Assembly: GCF_002091955.1 (NCBI RefSeq)
Contig: NZ_MKKY01000060.1
Span: forward strand, 1 to 57,832
DNA length: 57,832 nt
Reading direction: 5' to 3'
From: Rhodococcus sp. 1168
GTDB lineage: Bacteria; Actinomycetota; Actinomycetes; Mycobacteriales; Mycobacteriaceae
Part shown: in pieces, positions 39,253 through 49,121 of the stretch
Layout: each line of letters begins with the position of its first letter
How positions within the stretch are numbered: position 1 is the first letter of the stretch
Position numbers and translations under genes: made by a program
Notes under the pieces: model-generated
Databases searched by the model: none
What the model was told of the DNA's origin: nothing
The model's input: the letters and a program-made list of their open reading frames with translations, nothing else

Positions 39253-40236
39253 TTGTTGATCGGTGAGGTCTCGCGGCGTTCGGGAGTCAGCACCCGCATG
39301 CTGCGTCACTACGACGCCGTCGGGCTGGTGCAGCCGACGGTTCGCACTTCCGGTGGATATCGTGAGTACTCGACCGACGATATTCGCCGACTGTTCCAGG
39401 TCGAATCCCTCAGGACTCTGGGGATGTCGCTGAACGAAGCCAAGCGGGCGCTCGACGAACCGGACTTCATGCCGGCAGATCTGTTGGGGGAGTTGATTCG
39501 TCATACGAAAGTGCGAATCGCTGCAGAGGAGGAGCTGCTCGAGAACCTCGAGCGTGTTGGAGCGGCCTCGCAGTGGGAGGACGTGATGGCCACGGTCTCC
39601 TTGCTCCGCGCGCTCGAGTCGGAATCGGGTGCCCGTCGGCAGCAGGCAGTGCTGGCCCAGAACGAGGGAACCCCACTGTCCGTCGAAGCGCTCGTCGAGG
39701 CTGCCCTGTCGGAGGATGACCTGAATGTTGCTGGAGCGCTCCGATGGTCGCTGGCAAGAGGAGAAGGTGAGGGGTTGGCGGCTCTGGCCGTCGGAATGGC
39801 ATCGGAGTCGGTCGAGGTTCGGCGCCGTGCAGCCGCCGCAATCGCAGAGATACCCACCACCGAAGCAACGACGCTGTTGTCGTCGGCTCTCACCGACTGC
39901 GACGTGGCGGTAAGAGATCGGGCTGCCCTGGAACTCGGCTCGAGGCGCGTCGTAGAGGCGGTGCCTGCTCTACTTCGAATCGTGGTCGAGGGCCGGTCCG
40001 ACGTCGAGGCCGCCGAGGTGCTGGGAATCCTGGCCGGCAATACCGTCGTTGCCGAAGACATAGTCCGAGCGATGCAGGACAAGCTCGACGCTACGGTCGA
40101 TGCCCCGACCCGATTGCGAATTACTCAGGCGCTAGCCGAGATTCCGGGCGCTGAGGCCCGTGACCTACTCGCCGAGTTGACCCGCGACGGCGACCGGACT
40201 GTTGCCGGGACCGCGACGGCAATTCTACGACTGTGA
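39253..40236 (+). CDS. MerR-family regulator fused to HEAT repeats
   Basis: This 327-residue protein has an N-terminal MerR DNA-binding domain (LIGEVSRRSGVSTRMLRHYDAVGL, TSGGYREYSTDDIRRL) and a dimerisation helix to about residue 105. From about residue 140 to the end it carries HEAT-like repeats (VRRRAAAAIAEIPTTEA, VRDRAALELGSRRVVEA). The start is a TTG at 39253. The regulator may sense through protein contact, possibly with the HEAT protein encoded just upstream. A similar architecture occurs in other actinobacteria; the ligand is unknown. Confidence 0.85.
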   Translation: MLIGEVSRRSGVSTRMLRHYDAVGLVQPTVRTSGGYREYSTDDIRRLFQVESLRTLGMSLNEAKRALDEPDFMPADLLGELIRHTKVRIAAEEELLENLERVGAASQWEDVMATVSLLRALESESGARRQQAVLAQNEGTPLSVEALVEAALSEDDLNVAGALRWSLARGEGEGLAALAVGMASESVEVRRRAAAAIAEIPTTEATTLLSSALTDCDVAVRDRAALELGSRRVVEAVPALLRIVVEGRSDVEAAEVLGILAGNTVVAEDIVRAMQDKLDATVDAPTRLRITQALAEIPGAEARDLLAELTRDGDRTVAGTATAILRL

Positions 40237-40277
40237 CTCTGGCCCAAAGGCGTAACTTCGTATCTCGTCTCCGTCGG

Positions 40278-41357
40278 TCATCGGCGATGGACGTAGATGA
40301 CTTCGATGGCGTTGTTTCCGTAACCCAACCGGTTCCACCGCGGAACGTCGGGTTGTACGTTGCCGACGGCGTCGGTCGCTCTGACTCTCAGCGTGTGTCT
40401 CCCGATGTCGTTCGTGTCCCAGGTAAAGCTCCAGTCCTGCCAGTGGTATCCACTGGAGGCTGGTTCCACCTGGGCCGGGAGCCAATCACCTTCTCCGGTA
40501 AGGCTGACATCGACGCGCGCGATGGGTCCTGTGCCCGACCATGCCTTTCCCCGGACTGTGTAGGGCCCGTGGCCGAGGATCGAGCCCGGCGTCGGGTCTG
40601 TGATCAGGGCGCGTGGACGTATCAGGGTTACCGCTTCGTGGGGTCGGTCCGGCCACTCGTACATGTAATGGCCGGTCTGGAATTCGCCCGAGTAGGGCTC
40701 GGTGATCACGTCGATCCGCTTCAGCCACTTCACCGACGCCACCGCGTACCAGTGGGGCACGATCAACCGAAAAGGTGCGCCGTGGTCGGAACCCAGGGGC
40801 TCGCCGTTCATTTCATAGGCGATGAGGATCCCCGATGCCGGGTCGGTTGCATCCGAGAATGGGAGGGACCGGATGAAGGTGAGGTCGTCCTGATCGGTGT
40901 CGGGAAGGACCGCCTCGGGATGGTAAGGCCCGTGGTCCGCACCCTGTGCAAGGATTTCGACTCCCTGCGCCGATGGCTCGACCCTCGACAATATCTCGTG
41001 AAGGAGCGCGCCTTTCCATCGTGCGGTGGAGACGGCGTAGTCACCCCATGGTTCACCGGTCGGTAGCGGCCTCATGTCCAGGCGGCCATTGCCTGCACAT
41101 TCCAGAGTGACTGTGTGTTCGTGTGCCGGCATCGCGCGTAGATCGTCAAGGGTCAAGACGGTCGGATGGTCTACCGCGCCACCGATCTCCAGGGTGCCGT
41201 CGTGAACGGGCAACGCGAAGTTGCTTCGTACGTAGTGGAACTCGGTGGGGGTGATCTTGTCAGTGAGCGCCGCCAGCGGCGCCTCTGCGTTGTAGGGCGC
41301 GGGGTTGATCATCACCAACGCGGCGCGCGCCGCCTCGAGATCATGGGCTTCGGTCAT
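40278..41357 (-). CDS. Molybdopterin-dependent sulfite oxidase-like enzyme
   Basis: This 359-residue protein has the sulfite oxidase fold. The molybdenum-cofactor domain carries the ligand cysteine in VTLECAGNGR, with GALLHEILSRV and SDHGAPFRLIVPHWYAVASVKWL. A C-terminal Mo-co dimerisation domain of immunoglobulin type includes WSGTGPIARVDVS and HTLRVRATDAVGNVQP. It should oxidise sulfite or a related substrate. No signal peptide or TAT motif is seen with the ATG at 41357, which AAGGAGA supports. Convergent with the MerR-HEAT gene. Confidence 0.85.
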   Translation of the reverse strand: MTEAHDLEAARAALVMINPAPYNAEAPLAALTDKITPTEFHYVRSNFALPVHDGTLEIGGAVDHPTVLTLDDLRAMPAHEHTVTLECAGNGRLDMRPLPTGEPWGDYAVSTARWKGALLHEILSRVEPSAQGVEILAQGADHGPYHPEAVLPDTDQDDLTFIRSLPFSDATDPASGILIAYEMNGEPLGSDHGAPFRLIVPHWYAVASVKWLKRIDVITEPYSGEFQTGHYMYEWPDRPHEAVTLIRPRALITDPTPGSILGHGPYTVRGKAWSGTGPIARVDVSLTGEGDWLPAQVEPASSGYHWQDWSFTWDTNDIGRHTLRVRATDAVGNVQPDVPRWNRLGYGNNAIEVIYVHRR

Positions 41358-41803
41358 GACTCGGTCTCCTTGGTCGACCCGCAGTGTGTGCCACGGCGGC
41401 CGGCGCACGGATCGCGTCACCCGACGGGAATACAGGGACTTTCCCATAATGTCCCATGACGGGAACCCACGTTTGGCCTTTTTCGCAGTTCAGGTGGCGA
41501 TGAGTGGGTGTTGGGCATACCGGCCCGATCGCACCCGTTCGGGTTTCGGTGAGACTGCGCGGTCGAAGGCGGGCAGCGGGGTAAAGCTGTCGGGCCGGCG
41601 CGGGCGTATGAGGCCTACGACGCAGAACCGCATGAGTTCGTCACTTTCGCGTCATGACTGTCGGTGGAGGCATAAAGGAACCGTAAGGATCCTCGGCGGG
41701 GCGTTTTTGTCGGCGTAGACATATCCATGAACGCCGGGCGATGTGCCCGTCGACCAGCGCCTATATGCGTTGACCCCACTATGTCGAAGAGGCATGAACA
41801 TCC
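41358..41803. other. Upstream region of the kdp operon
   Basis: This 446 bp region lacks a clear gene. Near 41673-41689 two TAA(A)GGA units are spaced by 11 bp, the helical spacing used by OmpR/KdpE-type regulators. TAGACAT at 41716 resembles a -10 element. GGGACTTTCCC at 41435 matches only half of a DosR box. TCCC-ATGAC-GGGA near 41452 is a short palindrome. No riboswitch was recognised. Confidence 0.4.
41673..41689. promoter_or_regulatory. Candidate KdpE direct repeat
   Basis: TAAAGGA at 41673 and TAAGGA at 41684 are tandem units 11 bp apart, about 25 bp upstream of a possible -10 element and 130 bp before the first small ORF. Inference from spacing and position; no actinobacterial KdpE consensus was used. 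Confidence 0.3.
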
Positions 41804-41911
41804 ATGGCTGATCTGGGCTATCTCGCCGTCACCGCCGTGGGATTCGGTGTATGTGCACTGATCCTGCGGTTGTTGGCGAACACTGCAACCTCGAAGGTGA
41901 AGACGAAGTGA
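41804..41911 (+). CDS. Small membrane protein (35 aa) at the head of the kdp operon
   Basis: The ORF encodes one hydrophobic helix (LGYLAVTAVGFGVCALILRL) followed by a basic tail ending KVKTK. Its TGA overlaps the GTG of kdpF (GTGA), so the two are translationally coupled. The shape resembles KdpF, but the C-terminal PERF motif is absent. It may be a second KdpF-like stabilising peptide. The ribosome site is weak (AGAGG, 11 bases upstream). Confidence 0.6.
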   Translation: MADLGYLAVTAVGFGVCALILRLLANTATSKVKTK

Positions 41912-42006
41912 CCACCGACGGAATCATCAGCATCGTACTGGTGGTCATCGCTGCTCTGACGGCGATCTACCTATTCGTCGCACTACTCGATCCAGAGAGG
42001 TTCTGA
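41908..42006 (+). CDS. kdpF: K+-transporting ATPase small subunit KdpF
   Basis: This 32-residue single-helix peptide (GIISIVLVVIAALTAIYLFV) ends ALLDPERF, the KdpF signature. It stabilises the KdpABC complex. It starts at the GTG 41908 overlapping the upstream small ORF, and its stop is four bases before the kdpA ATG. Confidence 0.9.
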   Translation: MTTDGIISIVLVVIAALTAIYLFVALLDPERF

Positions 42007-42010
42007 TCGT

Positions 42011-43792
42011 ATGAATGCCGCTCTGGCTGCCGGACTTCAGATTGCCTTCGTTGCCGCTGTTCTGGCTATCGCCTATGTTCCACTCGGTGACTACATGGCG
42101 AAAGTTTTTGCCACCGAACACGATACCGATGAGGAAGGTGCCGGCTCAGGACATGCCGCAGGAGGTCGCACGGCAACACTCCAGCGGACCCGCGGTGGAA
42201 CTACCACCGCCTGGGCCGACTTGCGGGTCGAGTCGTGGATCTACCGGACCTGCCGAATCGACCCCCGCTCACAGCAGACCTGGGTGGGTTACGCGCTGTC
42301 GCTCCTCGGCTTCTCCGCTGCGAGCGTCGTCTTTCTCTATACGCTGCAACGAATTCAGGGAGTGCTGCCGCTGAACGGCGGTTTGGCGGGAGTGAGCCCG
42401 TCGGTCGCTTTCAACACCGCTGTCTCGTTCACCACGAACACCAACTGGCAGTCCTATACGCCCGAAACTACGCTGTCGAACCTGACTCAGCCGATGGGCT
42501 TGGCTGTGCAGAACTTCGTTTCTGCCGCGGTCGGTATTTCCGTCGCCATCGCCGTCATTCGCGGATTCGTACGAGTTCGCACCGGTGGGGAAATCGGCAA
42601 CTTCTGGGTCGATCTCGTTCGCGCTTCACTTCGCATCCTGCTGCCACTGTCGTTCATCATCGCTCTGATCCTGTTGACGCAAGGCGCTATTCAGTCCTTC
42701 AGCTCGGGCTTTGCCTCGACCGGTCTCGACGGTGTGACAGTGAGCAATGCGTTGGCACCGGTTGCTTCACAGGAAGCGATCAAGGAACTCGGAACCAACG
42801 GTGGCGGAATCATGGCGGCCAACGCCGCGCACCCGTTCGAAAACCCGTCTCCCTTCTCCAACGTTGTCGAAATCATTGCGATCCTTCTCATCCCGGTCGC
42901 ATTGACGCGCACGTTCGGAACGATGGTCGGCGATCGCAAACAGGGTCTGACGCTGCTCGCAGTCATGGCTGCACTGTTCGCAACGATGCTCACCGTCATT
43001 GCGCTCGCTGAATCCGGTGCTCGCGGCGTTGCCGCTCAGGCTGCCGGTTCGATGATGGAGGGCAAGGAAGTTCGCTTCGGAATCCCCGGATCGACCCTGT
43101 TCGCGGTAGCGACTACCGGAACGTCCACGGGTGCAGTCAACTCCGCGCACGACAGTATGTCTCCGCTCGGTGGTGGCGCCGCCATCCTGAATATGTTGTT
43201 CGGTGAGATCGCGCCCGGTGGCGTGGGTACCGGCCTGTACGGCCTGCTCGTGTTGGCGATCATCGCAGTGTTCGTCGGCGGACTTCTCGTCGGCCGCACT
43301 CCCGAGTTCCTCGGCAAGAAGATCGGTCAGCGTCAGATCACACTCGCTGCCTTGTCCGTTCTGGTCATGCCGGCCCTGGTGTTGGTGGGAACGTCCATCT
43401 CGGTGATTCTCTCGTCCACCACTGGCTACCAGGGCAATTCGGGCGACCCCGGAACCCCGAGCTCGATCCACGGGTTCAGCGAAGTGCTCTACGCCTACAC
43501 CTCTGCCTCCAACAACAACGGCAGCGCATTCGGTGGCCTGACGGTGACCAGTGACTGGTTCCAGACTTCACTCGGCCTTGCCATGTTGCTCGGGCGATTC
43601 CTGCCGATCATCTTCGTTCTGGCGCTCGCCGGATCACTGGCTACATCGAAGCGAACCGCACCGAATACCGGCACGCTGCCGACCAACGGCCCGCTCTTCG
43701 GTGGACTGTTGCTCGGAACTGCCGTACTCGTTGCGGCACTTACCTTCTTCCCGGCCCTCGCTCTGGGCCCGATCGCAGAGGCATTGCAATGA
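42011..43792 (+). CDS. kdpA: K+-transporting ATPase channel subunit KdpA
   Basis: This 593-residue membrane subunit selects and carries K+. Four selectivity-filter repeats are visible: [32 protein letters not shown] and [11 protein letters not shown] polar insertion of about 25 residues ([17 protein letters not shown]) follows the first helix, which explains the extra length over E. coli KdpA (557). The stop overlaps the kdpB start (ATGA). Confidence 0.97.
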   Translation: MNAALAAGLQIAFVAAVLAIAYVPLGDYMAKVFATEHDTDEEGAGSGHAAGGRTATLQRTRGGTTTAWADLRVESWIYRTCRIDPRSQQTWVGYALSLLGFSAASVVFLYTLQRIQGVLPLNGGLAGVSPSVAFNTAVSFTTNTNWQSYTPETTLSNLTQPMGLAVQNFVSAAVGISVAIAVIRGFVRVRTGGEIGNFWVDLVRASLRILLPLSFIIALILLTQGAIQSFSSGFASTGLDGVTVSNALAPVASQEAIKELGTNGGGIMAANAAHPFENPSPFSNVVEIIAILLIPVALTRTFGTMVGDRKQGLTLLAVMAALFATMLTVIALAESGARGVAAQAAGSMMEGKEVRFGIPGSTLFAVATTGTSTGAVNSAHDSMSPLGGGAAILNMLFGEIAPGGVGTGLYGLLVLAIIAVFVGGLLVGRTPEFLGKKIGQRQITLAALSVLVMPALVLVGTSISVILSSTTGYQGNSGDPGTPSSIHGFSEVLYAYTSASNNNGSAFGGLTVTSDWFQTSLGLAMLLGRFLPIIFVLALAGSLATSKRTAPNTGTLPTNGPLFGGLLLGTAVLVAALTFFPALALGPIAEALQ

Positions 43793-45885
43793 CCGTCACA
43801 TCATCTCGACCGATAGACAACGAAACCGAAGTCGTCGACGCATCGACACCGGTGAAGGCCGGTTACTTCAGTCCACGGCAGATGTGGACCTCGCTCCCCG
43901 CAGCCTTCGGCAAGCTCGACCCACGACACCTTGCCCGCAACCCGGTCATGTTCGTGGTACTCATCGGATCGGTCATCACTACCGTTCTCGCAGTGAGCAA
44001 CCCGTCGGTGTTCTCTTGGCTCGTCACGGCCTGGCTCTGGTTCACTCTGCTGTTCGCCAACCTGGCCGAATCCGTGGCGGAGGGTAGAGGTAAAGCGCAG
44101 GCCGCGAGCCTGCGTGCCGTCAAGCGCGACACCATCGCGCGGCGCCGTACGTCTTCGGGAGCCATCGAAGAAGTGCCGGGTACCGAACTGCGGATCGGTG
44201 ACGAGGTAGTCGTCTCCGCCGGCGAGATCATCCCCGGCGACGGTGACGTCATCGAGGGCATTGCCACCGTCGACGAATCGGCGATCACCGGAGAGTCTGC
44301 GCCGGTTGTACGCGAATCGGGCGGCGACCGCTCCGCAGTGACCGGCGGGACCGGTGTGCTGTCCGACGAGATCGTCGTGCGTATCACCTCTGCTCAGGGC
44401 GAGTCGTTCGTCGACCGCATGATCGCACTCGTCGAGGGCGCATCACGCCAGAAGACGCCGAACGAGATTGCGCTCAACATCCTGCTCGCCTCGCTCACGA
44501 TCATCTTCCTGCTTGCGGTAGTCGCAATCGGCCCGATGGGCGCGTACGGCGGCGAAACACAGGATCCGATCAAGCTGATCGCCCTGCTGGTGTGCCTCAT
44601 CCCCACGACCATCGGCGCATTGCTGTCCGCTATCGGCATCGCCGGTATGGACCGCCTCGTGCAGCGCAACGTGTTGGCGATGTCCGGGCGCGCTGTCGAA
44701 GCCGCAGGCGATATCGACACACTGCTGATGGACAAGACCGGAACGATCACCTACGGCAACCGTCGCGCCACCGGGTTGCATCCAGCTCCCGGCGTCACAG
44801 CCGGAGAACTCGCAGCCGCGGCTCGGCTGTCGTCACTGGCCGACGGCACACCGGAGGGACGCAGCATCGTCGATCTCTGCACCCGCGACTACTTGTTGCC
44901 TGCGCAGGCCACCGATAGTGAAAAGACCGGCGAGTTCGTGGCGTTCACTGCACAGACGCGGATGAGCGGTATCGATCTCGACGGCGTCCAGGTCCGGAAA
45001 GGTGCAACCGACTCGGTACTCGAGTGGGTTCGCGCCAACGGCGGACCGCTGATCAACCCGGAGGTCGACGAGACGACACACACCATCGCGTCGATGGGTG
45101 CAACTCCGCTCGTCGTCGCATCCGGCCCGATCGGTGGGCCGGTACGTGCTCTGGGCGTCATCGAACTCTCCGACGTCGTGAAGCCACACATCGCCGAACG
45201 GTTTGCGCAGCTGCGTGCCATGGGCATCAGGACGGTCATGGTCACCGGTGACAATCCGTTGACAGCCAAAGCAATTGCGGACGAAGCAGGTGTGGACGAC
45301 TTCCTTGCAGAAGCGACACCCGAGGACAAACTCGCCCTCATCCGCAAGGAGCAAGAAGGCGGACGGCTCGTCGCCATGACCGGTGACGGCACCAATGACG
45401 CACCCGCACTTGCCCAGGCGGATGTCGGCGTAGCGATGAACACCGGTACGTCGGCGGCCAAAGAGGCCGGCAACATGGTCGATCTCGATTCCGACCCGAC
45501 CAAGTTGATCGAGGTCGTCGAGATCGGCAAGCAGTTGCTGATCACCCGCGGCGCCTTGACGACGTTCTCGCTGGCCAACGATCTGGCGAAATACTTCGCC
45601 ATTCTGCCGGCCATGTTCAGTGTCGTGTATCCGCAACTGGGTGCACTCAACATCATGGGTCTCGCGACTCCGGAGTCCGCGATCCTGTCGGCGGTCATCT
45701 TCAATGCACTGGTGATCATCGGGCTCATACCGCTGGCACTCAAAGGTGTTCGCTATGTTCCGTCGAGTGCCTCGAAGTTGCTCAGGCGCAACCTCCTGCT
45801 CTACGGAGTGGGTGGTGTCATTACGCCGTTCGTCGGTATTTGGCTCATCGACCTCGTTGTTCGATTCATCCCAGGGATAGGCTGA
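43789..45885 (+). CDS. kdpB: K+-transporting P-type ATPase subunit KdpB
   Basis: This 698-residue P-type ATPase has its phosphorylated aspartate at D315 in [14 protein letters not shown], the TGES loop ([10 protein letters not shown]), and the hinge motif [20 protein letters not shown]. It hydrolyses ATP to drive K+ uptake through KdpA. Coupled to kdpA by ATGA and to kdpC by a one-base gap. Confidence 0.97.
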   Translation: MTVTSSRPIDNETEVVDASTPVKAGYFSPRQMWTSLPAAFGKLDPRHLARNPVMFVVLIGSVITTVLAVSNPSVFSWLVTAWLWFTLLFANLAESVAEGRGKAQAASLRAVKRDTIARRRTSSGAIEEVPGTELRIGDEVVVSAGEIIPGDGDVIEGIATVDESAITGESAPVVRESGGDRSAVTGGTGVLSDEIVVRITSAQGESFVDRMIALVEGASRQKTPNEIALNILLASLTIIFLLAVVAIGPMGAYGGETQDPIKLIALLVCLIPTTIGALLSAIGIAGMDRLVQRNVLAMSGRAVEAAGDIDTLLMDKTGTITYGNRRATGLHPAPGVTAGELAAAARLSSLADGTPEGRSIVDLCTRDYLLPAQATDSEKTGEFVAFTAQTRMSGIDLDGVQVRKGATDSVLEWVRANGGPLINPEVDETTHTIASMGATPLVVASGPIGGPVRALGVIELSDVVKPHIAERFAQLRAMGIRTVMVTGDNPLTAKAIADEAGVDDFLAEATPEDKLALIRKEQEGGRLVAMTGDGTNDAPALAQADVGVAMNTGTSAAKEAGNMVDLDSDPTKLIEVVEIGKQLLITRGALTTFSLANDLAKYFAILPAMFSVVYPQLGALNIMGLATPESAILSAVIFNALVIIGLIPLALKGVRYVPSSASKLLRRNLLLYGVGGVITPFVGIWLIDLVVRFIPGIG

Positions 45886-45886
45886 C

Positions 45887-46525
45887 ATGCGGTTCGTACA
45901 GAGGTTTTTCGGGCAGATCGCGGCAGGATTGTCGGTTCTGTTGGTATTGACGGTCATCTTGGGTATCGGCTACCCGGCGGCAGTCTGGGCAGTGAGCCGT
46001 ATCGGCTCGAACTCTGCCGAGGGCTCGCCGTTGACCGACGCCAACGGTTGCGTCGTAGGTAGCAGCCTCGTCGGTGTCGACCCACAAGTCGACGCCGGGC
46101 AACCGGATCCCTTCTTCCACGCGCGAGTTACCGGGTCGGTATCGGACGAGGATGCTTTCGCGCCGGGTGACCCGGCGGCGGGAGCGCCGACCAACCAGGG
46201 ACCCAGCAGTGAGGTTCTGGCGGCATTCGTGCAGGAGCGGCGCGAGGTGATCGCCGAGCGCGAGAACGTCGATCCCGCTGCTGTTCCGGTCGACGCGCTG
46301 ACCGGCTCGGGATCGGGCATCGACCCCGACATCAGTCCGGCGTACGCGAACATCCAGATCGAACGAGTCGCGACGGTCAACGGAATGAGTGAGGACACTG
46401 TCGCCTCGTTGGTAGCCGACCACACCGATGGACGTCAGTTCGGGTTCCTCGGCAGTGAGACAGTGAACGTGGCCGAGCTCAACCTTGCGCTCGGTTTGAC
46501 CGCGCCGGGCTGCGGCACACGCTGA
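45887..46525 (+). CDS. kdpC: K+-transporting ATPase subunit KdpC
   Basis: This 212-residue subunit has one N-terminal membrane helix (GLSVLLVLTVILGIGYPAAV) and a periplasm-facing domain with the conserved DPDISPAYANIQIERVA segment. VDALTGSGSGIDPD precedes it. KdpC helps couple ATP binding in KdpB to K+ capture. Starts one base after the kdpB stop. Confidence 0.95.
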   Translation: MRFVQRFFGQIAAGLSVLLVLTVILGIGYPAAVWAVSRIGSNSAEGSPLTDANGCVVGSSLVGVDPQVDAGQPDPFFHARVTGSVSDEDAFAPGDPAAGAPTNQGPSSEVLAAFVQERREVIAERENVDPAAVPVDALTGSGSGIDPDISPAYANIQIERVATVNGMSEDTVASLVADHTDGRQFGFLGSETVNVAELNLALGLTAPGCGTR

Positions 46526-46559
46526 GCACCGAGCGGACAGATGCGGTAGGACGAGGAGT

Positions 46560-49121
46560 ATGAGCAACACGGCAGGCAGGCGCGGTTCTGTTGGACCCGA
46601 CCGCGGTGATCTGCGGATCTACCTCGGTGCGGCACCGGGCGTCGGGAAAACCTTCGCGATGCTCGGTGAAGCGCACCGCAGGCAGGAACGCGGCTGCGAT
46701 GTGGTCGCGGGCGTGGTGGAAACCCACGGTCGCGCCCGCACTGCCGGGTTGCTCGAAGGGATCGAGCAGATCCCTCTCCGTTCGATCCAGTACCGGGGAT
46801 CGACGGCCCACGAACTCGACGTGGCCGCGATCATCGAACGAAACCCGAGCCTGGTCCTCGTCGACGAGCTCGCCCACACGAACACGCCGGGGAGCACGCA
46901 CGAGAAGCGTTGGCAGGACGTAGAGGAGCTACTCGACGCCGGCATCGACGTCGTGTCGACGCTGAACGTTCAGCACCTGGAAAGCCTCAACGATGTGGTC
47001 GAGCAGATCACCGGGGTACCGCAGCGTGAAACCGTCCCGGACTCGGTGGTCCGCGGTGCGGAGCAGATAGAGCTGGTCGACGTCGCACCGGAGGCGTTGC
47101 GGCGCAGGCTGTCCCACGGAAATATCTATGCTGCAGAGAAGGTCGATGCAGCGTTGAGCAATTACTTCCGTCAAGGAAATCTGACCGCGCTGCGCGAGCT
47201 GTCCCTGTTGTGGATAGCCGATCAGGTCGATGCGGCGTTGGCGAAATACCGAAGCTCACACGATATAACCGACACATGGGAGACGCGGGAACGTGTCGTC
47301 GTATCGGTCACCGGCGGACCGGAATCGGAAACCCTGCTCCGTAGGGCCAGTCGTATCGCCTCGAAGTCGAGCGCGGAACTGATGGTCCTGCATGTGATCC
47401 GGGGTGACGGTCTGTCAGGTGTTTCCGCACCACAGATGGGTAAGGTCCGAAAGCTCGCGGCTAGCCTCGGCGCCAGCATGCACAGCGTCGTCGGCGACGA
47501 TGTGCCCTCCACCCTGCTCGAATTCGCGCGCGGCGCGAACGCAACTCAGTTGGTCCTCGGAACTTCGAGACGGTCCCGCTGGGCTCGAATCATGGACGCG
47601 GGCATCGGTGCGACAGTTATTCAGCACTCGGGAAAGATCGACGTGCACATGGTCACTCACGCCGAAGTCAGTCGTGGTTGGCGAATCAGGCGACTGGTAC
47701 CGACGCATCGTCGCATCCTGTCCTGGGCTGCTGCGGTCATCGTCCCCTTCCTCTCTGCACTGGCGATGCTGCTCGTGGATCCGTACCTCGACCTCGGTGG
47801 AGAGAGTGCGCTGTTCTTCATGGTCGTACTCGGAGTCGCGCTGCTCGGTGGTGTTGCGCCCGCGGCGTTGTCGGCACTGATTGCAGGCTTGCTGCTCAAC
47901 TACTTCTTCGCAGACCCGCGACACAGCTTCACCATCGCCGAACCCGATAATTTCGTCACCACGGTAGTGCTGCTCATCATGGCAGTCGCCGTGGCATTCC
48001 TCGTCGACTCTGCCGCCCGTCGAACAGTCCAGGCGCGCAGAGCATCTCAGGAGGCAGAGCTGCTGACGCTGTTCGCCGGGACCGTGCTGCGCGGCGGTGA
48101 CATCAGGACGTTGCTCGAGCGGGTCCGCGAAACGTACTCACAACGAGCCGTCTCGATCATCAGAGCAGAGGGCAGCGTCGTCGAATCCGTCGGAGAGGAC
48201 CCGCCGGCCGAGCCCGACGACGCCGACACGGCAATCGAGACTGCCGACGGTACCTTCACTCTTCTGCTGTCCGGATCGAAGACCGGCGCACATGACCGCC
48301 GTGTGCTCAGCGCCGTCGCCAATCAAGCGATGGGATTGATCCGGCAATCCGAACTGGCACTCGAAGCGAGCAAATCCGCCGGCCTCGCCGAAGCGGATCG
48401 CCTTCGGCGCGCTCTGCTCTCGGCCGTCAGCCATGACCTCCGCACGCCCCTTGCCGCAGTCAAAGCGTCCGTGTCCAGCCTGCGCAGCACCGACGTCGAA
48501 TTCTCACCGAAAGACACCGCCGAACTTCTCACTACCATCGAAGAATCGACCGACCAGCTGACCGGACTGGTCGGGAACCTACTCGATTCGTCGAGACTGG
48601 CTGCCGGGGTGATCACACCGAGCTCGACGGTGGTCTATGTCGAGGACTCGGTGTCCGCTGCCCTCGCCAGTTCGTCCGCCGCCGCCGGTAGCCGCGAGAG
48701 GGTGATCGTGGACGTCGGTGACGTTGCGGTTGCTGCAGATGCGGGGTTGCTCGAGCGGGTAATGGCCAATCTGATCGACAATGCACTGCGTCACGCCCCC
48801 GGAACGCCGGTGCGGGTGGGCGCAACCTATGCGGGAAGTAGAGCACTGATCACTGTGTCCGACAGTGGACCTGGAATTGCGAGAGGTACCGAAGAGGCAG
48901 TCTTCGAAGCGTTCCAGCGGCTGGGGGACAGTGACAACACCACAGGCGTAGGGCTGGGTCTGTCGGTTGTTCGTGGATTCGTCGAGGCAATGAAAGGTGC
49001 GGTCACCATCTCCGAGACCGCCGGTGGGGGAGTAACGATGACCGTGGAGTTGGCGTCAGCAGCATCGCTGACCAATAATGCTGTGGCCCAGAATATTACC
49101 GATGCAGCGTCCCGTGGATGA
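46560..49121 (+). CDS. kdpD: Sensor histidine kinase KdpD
   Basis: This 853-residue kinase has an N-terminal KdpD domain (Walker A YLGAAPGVGKTFAML, LVLVDELAHTNTPGS), then a USP-like domain (about 245-365). Four closely spaced membrane helices (about 385-480), a GAF-like region, HisKA with H625 in SAVSHDLRTPLAAVK, and HATPase with SDSGPGIARG follow. It senses K+ limitation and controls KdpE. It starts 34 bp after kdpC, so it is co-transcribed with the pump genes. GAGGAG lies just upstream of the ATG. Confidence 0.95.
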   Translation: MSNTAGRRGSVGPDRGDLRIYLGAAPGVGKTFAMLGEAHRRQERGCDVVAGVVETHGRARTAGLLEGIEQIPLRSIQYRGSTAHELDVAAIIERNPSLVLVDELAHTNTPGSTHEKRWQDVEELLDAGIDVVSTLNVQHLESLNDVVEQITGVPQRETVPDSVVRGAEQIELVDVAPEALRRRLSHGNIYAAEKVDAALSNYFRQGNLTALRELSLLWIADQVDAALAKYRSSHDITDTWETRERVVVSVTGGPESETLLRRASRIASKSSAELMVLHVIRGDGLSGVSAPQMGKVRKLAASLGASMHSVVGDDVPSTLLEFARGANATQLVLGTSRRSRWARIMDAGIGATVIQHSGKIDVHMVTHAEVSRGWRIRRLVPTHRRILSWAAAVIVPFLSALAMLLVDPYLDLGGESALFFMVVLGVALLGGVAPAALSALIAGLLLNYFFADPRHSFTIAEPDNFVTTVVLLIMAVAVAFLVDSAARRTVQARRASQEAELLTLFAGTVLRGGDIRTLLERVRETYSQRAVSIIRAEGSVVESVGEDPPAEPDDADTAIETADGTFTLLLSGSKTGAHDRRVLSAVANQAMGLIRQSELALEASKSAGLAEADRLRRALLSAVSHDLRTPLAAVKASVSSLRSTDVEFSPKDTAELLTTIEESTDQLTGLVGNLLDSSRLAAGVITPSSTVVYVEDSVSAALASSSAAAGSRERVIVDVGDVAVAADAGLLERVMANLIDNALRHAPGTPVRVGATYAGSRALITVSDSGPGIARGTEEAVFEAFQRLGDSDNTTGVGLGLSVVRGFVEAMKGAVTISETAGGGVTMTVELASAASLTNNAVAQNITDAASRG

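Noticed and set aside
41435..41445. GGGACTTTCCC upstream of kdp as a DosR half-box
   Set aside because: The left half matches, but no GTC follows at the required distance.
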